DNA from: Advenella mimigardefordensis DPN7
GTDB taxonomy: Bacteria; Pseudomonadota; Gammaproteobacteria; Burkholderiales; Burkholderiaceae_B
Length of the DNA: 64,000 nucleotides
Assembly: GCF_000521505.1 (NCBI RefSeq)
Contig: NZ_CP003915.1
Span: forward strand, 1,798,001-1,862,000
Reading direction: 5' to 3'
Below, one piece after another: positions 57,473 to 64,000 of this stretch; within the stretch, counting starts at the first letter, position 1; every line of letters begins with the position of its first letter. Both the position numbers and the translations under genes were made by a program. The notes below the pieces were generated by a model. The model was not told the DNA's origin. It did no database searches and saw nothing but the letters and a program-made list of their open reading frames with translations.

Positions 57473-58885
57473 ATGAAGGGGCGGCACGTGAAACCTCGGC
57501 ACCGCAGCAGGCTTGATACTCAGCATGGCCAGGCGCTGGTGCTTGGGCTATTTCTGGTCATGCTACTGGCCGTTGCACTTATCTATCAATTCGGTGTCGG
57601 TCAGGTTGTCGGGCGCAAGGCACGGCTGACGCACGCTGCCGATGCTGCTGCCTATTCTGGTGCGTTGGTACAGGCGCGGGCGCTGAATATGCAGGCCTAT
57701 ATCAATCTTACGCAAACGGCGCACCAGGTGGCAATGGCTCATCTGGTGACACTCGGCTCATGGAGCCAGTTTGCGGCAGCACAGGGTCAGCAGTTTGTCA
57801 CTTTCAATCCGCCGGCGCATGTGATCGGTATGATGTTCGGTGCGCAGCATCTGGCCGGGTACGCCGCGTCTGCCCGTGCTTTGGCGCTGCGCGACATGGC
57901 CCGCACAGGAGGGCAATTACCCCGGCTGTTTGCGGAACATGACCGGATCGTCCGGCATGTGCTGCTGGCGGCTTCTGAAGCCGTCCACCAAAGCATGCAA
58001 CGTGCCCGGGATCAGGCGATCACGCAGGTGCTGGAACAGAATTTTCCGCAAAGTGCTGTTACGCAGACAGCGTTATCGTCCCAGGCTGGATCTGTTGCCC
58101 AGCCGGCAACGGTCGTGCCCGTCAATTATCCGGCGGATCGGTCTGCGCCATTATCATGGGTTGCCCGAAACCACCTGGAAAAGCCTTACACCGTACGCTA
58201 TCAGCCAACGGCAGGCGATCGACGGTTTCTTGAGGACGTGGTGGCACTTTATGACTTTCTGGACGCGCGCGATCATGTGCGGCGTAACAGCTGGATGGTG
58301 CAGTATCAATGTCCGCATCTGCGCCACGAGTTGCGGCGACGTGGCCGGACCGTGCTCGATAGCAACGGCAACTGGCAATCAACAGATACCCAGTCCTATC
58401 ACGCGCTCAGAAGCAATCAGTATATTGGCTGCTATTACCGTGAATATCCTATGGGATGGGGCTGGATTCCAGGTCGTGCAAATATGCCGGGTGCGGATAT
58501 GCCTTATTCAGAAAACGCGCCTGATCATTTTGGCGAGATCGATTTCTGGCGCTGGGTTACGCAGGCTACCGGCTGGAATATTTTTTCAGGCAGCGACAAC
58601 CCGCTGGCCAATTCACGGGCGGTGTCTGGCAAGCCGCAATGGGAAGGGGGCGGACTGGTTCCTTATTACGATGTGCGGGATGTGTACCGCTATCGCCCTC
58701 TGGGATTCACGATTACTGTAAAGCAGCACTTTACCGATCAGCCCACGCTTGTGGTAACGGCATCGGCAGAGACGTTCTTTGAACCGGCCAGCGACAAGCG
58801 GCGGTATCGCAGCGAACAGCCGGGCATGTGGCATCCATTCTGGCAGGCGCACCTTATTTCGAATCCGCACAAGAAGGAGGACTGA
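57473..58885 (+). CDS. TadG-like pilus-assembly protein
   Basis: A 470-residue protein: a basic start, a pilin-like GQALVLGLFLVMLLAVALIYQFGVGQ segment (no Glu at +5), the TadG pattern of Ala-rich helix (RLTHAADAAAYSGALVQARALNMQAYINL), and a large periplasmic part rich in Tyr and Trp. TadG-like proteins help assemble or anchor Flp pili. It follows the pilin gene by 11 bp. Confidence 0.8.
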   Translation: MKGRHVKPRHRSRLDTQHGQALVLGLFLVMLLAVALIYQFGVGQVVGRKARLTHAADAAAYSGALVQARALNMQAYINLTQTAHQVAMAHLVTLGSWSQFAAAQGQQFVTFNPPAHVIGMMFGAQHLAGYAASARALALRDMARTGGQLPRLFAEHDRIVRHVLLAASEAVHQSMQRARDQAITQVLEQNFPQSAVTQTALSSQAGSVAQPATVVPVNYPADRSAPLSWVARNHLEKPYTVRYQPTAGDRRFLEDVVALYDFLDARDHVRRNSWMVQYQCPHLRHELRRRGRTVLDSNGNWQSTDTQSYHALRSNQYIGCYYREYPMGWGWIPGRANMPGADMPYSENAPDHFGEIDFWRWVTQATGWNIFSGSDNPLANSRAVSGKPQWEGGGLVPYYDVRDVYRYRPLGFTITVKQHFTDQPTLVVTASAETFFEPASDKRRYRSEQPGMWHPFWQAHLISNPHKKED

Positions 58886-58886
58886 T

Positions 58887-59597
58887 ATGCAATACCAACG
58901 TGGACAGGCACTCACAGAAGGCTTGATTGTCCTTTTATGCGTGCTTACGTTTTTCGCTGCGATCACCTGGCTCGGACGCTTGCAGGACATCGCTTTGCAT
59001 GAGCAACACGCCAGTCGTTTCGGTGCCTTTGAGCTTGCCAGAGCAGGCAATATCAACAATGCACAATTGTCGTCCCGATTTTTCCAGGGCCGTCATGCTG
59101 GCTGGCGTCGTCAACAGGGCGATGCACTGCTGACCGCCGACGGGATTCAGGTCACGCATAACAGGCAGGCGCAGCTTGACTCACTGAGCCAGCCTGGCGG
59201 CGTGGACCGAAACGCGACCCTGTTACGACGGGAGTGGAGATTGCAGGACAACGGTATCGTCAATGTCTCATTGCGCATCCGCCCACGAGCGGCTGCACCT
59301 TCCGGGCAGTCATCTGTTCGTGACGAGCCGCAGGGGTCAACCGTCGGCTTTTTAAACAGGCTGGCTGTGACGCTGCGCAGACACACCGCCATTCTTATTG
59401 ATGCCGGGCACACCATTGATGCGCGGGCCGCGCACGAGCGGGCTGCTCGTTCGAAAGTCGCATGGCAGCAGACAGCGCACGCATCGTATGCGGCGGGGAA
59501 AAAGATCGCTGCGGCAGCCATGCCTGTTGACGCACCCTGGCGTCGGCCTGCACCGGTTTTTGACTGGTTCATGCCCTGGGCCGGGAAAAAGCCTTAA
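58887..59597 (+). CDS. TadE-like pseudopilin
   Basis: A 236-residue protein starting QYQRGQALTEGLIVLLCVL: the pilin-type cut would be after Gly6 with Glu at +5. One hydrophobic helix and a soluble part follow. AAGGAGG precedes the ATG, which is 1 bp past the TadG-like stop. TadE/TadF are minor pseudopilins of Tad systems; the assignment is by position and N-terminus. Confidence 0.7.
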   Translation: MQYQRGQALTEGLIVLLCVLTFFAAITWLGRLQDIALHEQHASRFGAFELARAGNINNAQLSSRFFQGRHAGWRRQQGDALLTADGIQVTHNRQAQLDSLSQPGGVDRNATLLRREWRLQDNGIVNVSLRIRPRAAAPSGQSSVRDEPQGSTVGFLNRLAVTLRRHTAILIDAGHTIDARAAHERAARSKVAWQQTAHASYAAGKKIAAAAMPVDAPWRRPAPVFDWFMPWAGKKP

Positions 59598-59633
59598 CGC
59601 ACCGTCTTAGCTTGAATTTATCTGGACCAACAT

Positions 59634-60365
59634 ATGCAGGTTATCTTTCTTAAAATCGTCTTCTTATTTACTTCTATATTGTGGTATGACGATGTGGCGG
59701 CAAGCATTGAAGCTGAACAAGCCCCCGCTGCATTATTGCGCGATGTATGCCGTGAGCTCACGCTATGCACCAACGTAGCGCCAGTCTCATTTCAGTTGTT
59801 TGGCATGCCCTCCGCGTTCGTTGTGCTTAATCTTCAGGAGTCACCGGAGCAATTCATGCGGCGATTGCATGGCAAGCCGTCACCGTTCTCACAATTTACG
59901 CGAGTCGGGAATCAGGTTTTCTATAGCGGTTCGCTTGGCCAGACGAGTTTGCAACTGGTGGTGGATGTGGCCAGCGCGCACACCAGCCATGTACTGCTGA
60001 GTGCAACGACACCGGTGTCTGCTGCCCTGGGCGCTGGTAGTCGTTCGGACTCAGAAGCCGTTTCCCTGAGTCTGCCAGGCCGTCGCGTGCTGCGGCTGTT
60101 GCCTGACGGAGCCAGGCTGCTCATGGATATCTGCTATGCCGATAGCGAGCGTAGTTGCCATCAGGTATATACCTACGCGCATCTAAGCACCCAACAGCTC
60201 GCCAGCGAATTGAAGGCGACGCTTATGGCTGCGAACTGGACGGCTCAGCAGGTAGCGGCAGGTCTTGCGACCTGGCATCGGCATGGTCGAACGCTTCAGT
60301 ATTTTCTGGCCGATGTCAGCGGTCATACTACGCTGTATCTGGCGGCGCCAGCAGTCTTGTGGTAG
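59634..60365 (+). CDS. Exported protein of unknown function in the Tad locus
   Basis: A 243-residue protein with an N-terminal signal-like hydrophobic segment and a mature part with two Cys pairs (CRELTLC, CYADSERSC). I do not recognise the family. Its place between the pseudopilin and CpaB genes suggests a part in pilus assembly or secretion. Confidence 0.6.
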   Translation: MQVIFLKIVFLFTSILWYDDVAASIEAEQAPAALLRDVCRELTLCTNVAPVSFQLFGMPSAFVVLNLQESPEQFMRRLHGKPSPFSQFTRVGNQVFYSGSLGQTSLQLVVDVASAHTSHVLLSATTPVSAALGAGSRSDSEAVSLSLPGRRVLRLLPDGARLLMDICYADSERSCHQVYTYAHLSTQQLASELKATLMAANWTAQQVAAGLATWHRHGRTLQYFLADVSGHTTLYLAAPAVLW

Positions 60366-60378
60366 AGCGGGGGGCACA

Positions 60379-61443
60379 ATGCGACTTTTCAGATTACGCT
60401 TGAACCGCAACGTCTTGCTATTGCTCGCAGCCATTGCTGCTGGCCTGGCTGCTGCCTGGTTTGCGCGGCGCTACATACAGGATCATATCCGGGCACTGGA
60501 TGAACAGGCTAAAGTGCGCACCGTCAGCCGGATCGTCGCCGATTTTGATCTGCCCGAAGGATTGCGATTAGAGCGCCTGCATCTAGCGGTCATGCCCGTC
60601 CCGGTCAATTGGGTCCCCAGCGGCAGCATTGCGCCGGAAGAGGTAGAAAGCATCGAAGGCAAGCTGATCACGACCGCTGTGCGCAAGGGCGATATTTTGT
60701 TACGCGCCAATCTGGCGCCCCAGCGGCATCAGGCCTTTTCACAAAAAATTCGAACCGGCAGGCGTGCCGTTACCATACCGGTAGATGCCATCAACTCGGT
60801 GTCGGGCATGCTGGTGCCGGGCGATCTGATCGATCTTTACGTGTCCTTCGAATACCGCCGTAAACGAATCACAGCACCGCTATTGCAGGGGGTATTGGTG
60901 TTGGCCACGGGCAGTGACAGCCGGCAGACCGACGCCGCAGAGGAATCGGGCCAGAGCACGGCATTTTCAACAGTAACGCTGGACACGGCGCCGGAAGAAG
61001 CCGCCAGGCTGGTGGCTGCCCGGCAGGCCGGCACGATTACAGCCCTGCTGCGTCATCCGGATGATGCCAGGGCAAGCAACAAGGGTGTACAGGGCGACCT
61101 GGCGACGCTACTGGGCATTGCAAAGCCGGTATCCGTTACGCGGAAAAGACCCACGGTTATTTACGGCAACCAGCCTCAGCACCGACTGCCTGCCTTGAGC
61201 GCCGAATCGCAGCCGGGTGTGACCGATCAGTCCAAAGGGCTTTTTGAACTGCCCGACACCGAAGATATCGTTAGCGCATGGATCAATTCGCTTCCCGCTG
61301 TCAGGACGTCGGACGGCACAGCACCTGCTGTATCGATGGGCGCTAAAGAAGAGATCAGCGTAACAGAGAATGACATTCGTGATAGAGGGGCCGCTCAGGT
61401 TCAGTCATCGGCCCTGGCTGTGGACGTGCAGGAAACACCATGA
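60379..61443 (+). CDS. cpaB: Flp pilus assembly protein CpaB/RcpC
   Basis: A 354-residue protein: N-terminal membrane segment, then an SAF domain (LRANLAPQRH, RAVTIPVDAINSVSGMLVPGDLIDLYVSF) as in CpaB/RcpC. It links the secretin to the pilus machinery in the periplasm. The ATG at 60379 is chosen over an upstream start. Its C-terminal third is Ser/Pro-rich and variable. The stop overlaps the secretin start. Confidence 0.85.
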   Translation: MRLFRLRLNRNVLLLLAAIAAGLAAAWFARRYIQDHIRALDEQAKVRTVSRIVADFDLPEGLRLERLHLAVMPVPVNWVPSGSIAPEEVESIEGKLITTAVRKGDILLRANLAPQRHQAFSQKIRTGRRAVTIPVDAINSVSGMLVPGDLIDLYVSFEYRRKRITAPLLQGVLVLATGSDSRQTDAAEESGQSTAFSTVTLDTAPEEAARLVAARQAGTITALLRHPDDARASNKGVQGDLATLLGIAKPVSVTRKRPTVIYGNQPQHRLPALSAESQPGVTDQSKGLFELPDTEDIVSAWINSLPAVRTSDGTAPAVSMGAKEEISVTENDIRDRGAAQVQSSALAVDVQETP

Positions 61444-62984
61444 AATTGATATACACATGTTCAATGATTATCGCGCTGGAAATGAGCGCAATTGCTCCGG
61501 CTTGTGCAAACGAGTCATCTGTCTCGCAGATTGCGTTGCAGGTGGGGGACGTCAAGGTTGTGCCGTTTGCTGATCTGGCCCGTGTGGCCGTCGGTGACGG
61601 AAAAATCGTCAATGCGGTAACCGACGGTGAAAATGAATTAGTGTTGTTTGCCCGGGAGCCGGGGCAAACTGTGCTGAATATCTGGGACAAAACGAATCGA
61701 AGCCAGCAGTTCCATATTGTCGTTCGTGCGGCCGGCGAGCAAAAGCTACAGGGCGAAATACGACGTATGCTCGGCACGATCGGGCGAATTAGAACCACCC
61801 AGGTAGGCGACAAGATCATCGTCGAAGGTGACAATCTGAGCGACGCGGATCGGGAGCGTCTGCTGGTACTGGTTAGACATTTTCCGCAAATTGTCGATAT
61901 GACCAGCCAGATTGGCTGGGATCAAATGGTATTGCTTGATGTGCAGATACTGGAGCTACCGCGCAATGTACTGCAGGAACTTGGTGTCAAATGGGGTACG
62001 CATGCGGGTGGACTATCCATGGGCGCAGTCTGGGATACCGCCTCATCACGGTTGTCCGGCAGGCCGGGCGATGCGGTACTGGACATCCCGTTCAGGGCGA
62101 TTTCACCTGCTGGCTATTTTGGCCTGAATGCGTTGCTATCTGCTTCCCTGCAGAGCCTGGCTCAGGAAGGACAGGCCGTGGTCTTGGCACAGCCGCAATT
62201 GATGGCGCGTAGCGGAGCGACTGCAGAGTTTCTGGCTGGTGGCGAGGTGCCTTATGTGACGACCGACAAAAACGGCCAGAACCAGACCATCTTCAAGCCC
62301 TATGGGGTAAGTCTGCACATTACGCCGCGCATCCAGAAAAATGGCAATGTGCGATCAAAAATCGAAGTTGAGGTCAGCTCGGTCGATGCGTCCATGGCGG
62401 TCAATGGCGGCCCCGCGCTTAAAACCCGGCGTACCTCCACAGAGTTTAATGTACAGTCCGGGCAGACACTGGTGCTGGCCGGATTTGTGTCGCGTGATCA
62501 GTTTCGTAATGTCGACAAGCTGCCCGGCGTGGGGGATCTGCCTATTCTGGGCGCACTGTTTCGCTCAAACCGGTTTCAGCGCAATGAAACTGAGCTGGCG
62601 ATATTTGTGCGCCCTGTTGTGGTCTCGGCAGATAATCAGGACCTGCAAAAGCGCGCGGCCCGTTCACGCACCATCATAGACGAGACGTTTAAAAGTCCAC
62701 CGATACTGAATACGCCAGTGACAGCGGATAAGGCCGATGAATCGCAAGCGGAATTGACCGTCGCCAAACGCAGTTACCCCATCTGGATTCCCTCGGGGCA
62801 AAAATGGCAGTACTCACGCAAGGTACCGGCAGCCGACAGTATAGCCAGTACCGCTAGCGTGGCGGACAAGCGCGACCGTGTCGCCCAACGTACGCGCCCG
62901 GTGCCGATACGAGTGCGTCATTCCCGATGGAAGCCTGTTCTGCGCTTGAAGATCTCCGATGCCGAGCAAATTGTCTCAAGGTGA
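61440..62984 (+). CDS. cpaC: Type II/IV secretion secretin CpaC/RcpA
   Basis: A 514-residue outer-membrane secretin: signal sequence, BON/N-domains (residues about 30-170) and the secretin domain (LLDVQILELPRNVLQELGV, VVLAQPQLMARSGATAEFLAGGEVPYV, LVLAGFVSRDQFRNVDKLPGVGDLPILGALF, NETELAIFVRPVVV). It forms the pore for Flp pili. A basic tail of about 100 residues follows, longer than usual. Confidence 0.9.
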   Translation: MKLIYTCSMIIALEMSAIAPACANESSVSQIALQVGDVKVVPFADLARVAVGDGKIVNAVTDGENELVLFAREPGQTVLNIWDKTNRSQQFHIVVRAAGEQKLQGEIRRMLGTIGRIRTTQVGDKIIVEGDNLSDADRERLLVLVRHFPQIVDMTSQIGWDQMVLLDVQILELPRNVLQELGVKWGTHAGGLSMGAVWDTASSRLSGRPGDAVLDIPFRAISPAGYFGLNALLSASLQSLAQEGQAVVLAQPQLMARSGATAEFLAGGEVPYVTTDKNGQNQTIFKPYGVSLHITPRIQKNGNVRSKIEVEVSSVDASMAVNGGPALKTRRTSTEFNVQSGQTLVLAGFVSRDQFRNVDKLPGVGDLPILGALFRSNRFQRNETELAIFVRPVVVSADNQDLQKRAARSRTIIDETFKSPPILNTPVTADKADESQAELTVAKRSYPIWIPSGQKWQYSRKVPAADSIASTASVADKRDRVAQRTRPVPIRVRHSRWKPVLRLKISDAEQIVSR

Positions 62985-62988
62985 AACA

Positions 62989-64000
62989 ATGATTGTGATT
63001 GACATGCACTTTGAAGATGGCATGGTGGAGCGTCGCCAATATGCGTTACCGCTCATGGTGGGACGACAAAAGGATTGTCACATTTGCTTGCGCAGTTGGC
63101 GCGTGGCCCGGCAACATGCTCGGCTGGTTCAGCGACAGGCTGGCGTTTTCATTGAAGATATGGGGACACTTGCCGGCACCATGGTCAATGGCTTGCGTAT
63201 TACTGAATACGGGCCCTTGGCGGTTGCCGATGAAATACTGATCGGCCCGTGCCGTATGGTCGTCAGTGAGGTATTGGTTGGGAACAGGCACGGAAACATG
63301 TCAGGTAACCCTGCCGATGAGCGTCATTACGGGCAAGGGCTGGCCGGCAGCGCTTTGGCAGAAGGGCAGGGTCTGGCTCAGGGACACTGTCAGGGGTCAC
63401 ATCCGCCACCATATCAGCGATCACATCAACGATCACGTCAACCATCACGTCATATACCACTGTTGCTGTCGGATGACACGCGCCACCGGGTTGCTTATGG
63501 TTCACCAGATATGCCGCTCAACAAACTCAGAGAGCACGGTTCCGCAATAGCGGATGACGCAAGCGCAGCCATCGCGCAGTCGGTGCGGACCCCGGACTCA
63601 ATCGGCTCGCCAGGCGCGTCGGCATCAATTGCCCGGCAGCAACCGGGCGCGGAGTCTGGCACCGAATCGGGCGCGAAATCTGGCACTCAGCAAGCAACTG
63701 ATCACAACTACGCTATGCGCGATCAGCGCTGGCAATTGCAGTTGCATGCCAGCCTGTTGCAGGCGCTTGACTTGCGGCGTAAAGATGTCTCGCAGATGAC
63801 AGACTCGGCGTTGCGACTGGAGGCGGCCGTGATGCTTGACCGTATCCTCGCCGAAAATCTGGCCCTGCCGGCAGATGTGGACCGTGAACGCCTGAAGCAA
63901 TGCGTACTGGATGAAGCGATCGGACTCGGGCCGCTGGAACCCTTATTGGCAGACCCGACCATTACCGAAATCATGGTGAACCGCTACGATGAGTTGTTCA
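62989..64000 (+). CDS. FHA domain fused to CpaF/TadA secretion ATPase (partial at window end)
   Basis: An open frame of at least 337 codons from ATG 62989, 5 bases past the secretin stop, running off the window. Residues 1-95 form an FHA domain (LMVGRQKDCHICL, RQHARL, EDMGTLAGTMVNGL, VADEILIG), a phosphothreonine-binding fold, though the usual Ser before RxH is Ala40. A low-complexity Gln/Ser/Arg/His-rich linker (about 100-230) follows, then the CpaF N-terminal domain (residues about 235-337: LDEAIGLGPLEPLLADPTITEIMVN). The ATPase core lies beyond the window. Confidence 0.85.
   Translation, partial: MIVIDMHFEDGMVERRQYALPLMVGRQKDCHICLRSWRVARQHARLVQRQAGVFIEDMGTLAGTMVNGLRITEYGPLAVADEILIGPCRMVVSEVLVGNRHGNMSGNPADERHYGQGLAGSALAEGQGLAQGHCQGSHPPPYQRSHQRSRQPSRHIPLLLSDDTRHRVAYGSPDMPLNKLREHGSAIADDASAAIAQSVRTPDSIGSPGASASIARQQPGAESGTESGAKSGTQQATDHNYAMRDQRWQLQLHASLLQALDLRRKDVSQMTDSALRLEAAVMLDRILAENLALPADVDRERLKQCVLDEAIGLGPLEPLLADPTITEIMVNRYDELF

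Noticed and set aside
63400..63480. Short direct repeats (ATCACATCAACG-like) suggesting a CRISPR or iteron array
   Set aside because: They lie inside the low-complexity linker of the FHA-CpaF fusion and encode its Ser/Arg/Gln/His repeats.

Overview
The window looks like a contiguous chromosomal segment of a Gram-negative betaproteobacterium of the order Burkholderiales, most likely family Alcaligenaceae (Bordetella/Achromobacter/Advenella-like). This rests on the housekeeping gene order (argG, argF; rpsT, murJ; adk, kdsB, a Trm112-like gene, lpxK; clpS, clpA; dut, coaBC, lspA, ileS, ribF), a DUF3579 gene, LPS-synthesis genes, several lipoproteins, and a Bug-type TTT solute receptor. The genus is inference; there is no rRNA here to settle it.

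Layout. 1-2.4 kb: the end of a sensor kinase overlapping the K+ transporter gene kup. 2.6-5.0 kb: argG and argF (minus). 5.2-5.6 kb: a DUF3579 gene. 6.1-11.9 kb: a minus-strand run of rpsT, murJ, a short-chain dehydrogenase, adk, kdsB, Trm112-like, lpxK. 12.5-15.7 kb: xseA and sodB, then (minus) an apparently frameshifted lipoprotein gene, a DUF192 gene and a cold-shock gene. 16-22.5 kb: clpS-clpA followed directly by pqiABC, an envelope lipid-transport set. 22.6-25 kb: two periplasmic solute-binding proteins. 25-32.2 kb: a tight minus-strand block dut, membrane protein, dedA-like, coaBC, lspA, ileS, ribF. 32.3-38.7 kb: purN, rsmB, a fatty-acid desaturase, uvrD, a tiny lipoprotein and tRNA-Val(GAC). 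38.8-50.2 kb is accessory: hydrolase and thioesterase, a 14-bp tandem repeat array, a 50-residue protein, a LysR/TauE divergent pair, a DUF1275 protein, a DnaQ/GIY-YIG nuclease behind a near-consensus LexA box, a DUF188 protein, a nitronate monooxygenase-like protein, small secreted and membrane proteins, and an MFS exporter. 50.6-56.9 kb: a secreted PIG-L/beta-propeller fusion, ung, a Crp/Fnr regulator with an FNR-like box upstream, a 12-bp repeat array and a three-gene catabolic-looking cluster. 57.2-64 kb: the start of a Tad (Flp pilus) locus running off the end of the window inside an FHA-domain/CpaF ATPase fusion.

How it fits together. Most of the first 38 kb is ordinary housekeeping in overlapping operons. 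The items most worth a second look are the unusual Tad locus with its FHA-ATPase fusion, the SOS-box-controlled exonuclease/GIY-YIG nuclease, the secreted deacetylase/propeller fusion, three stacked hairpins in the desaturase leader, two minisatellite arrays, and small proteins that length cut-offs would miss. I see no CRISPR array, prophage, insertion sequence or complete known defence island.
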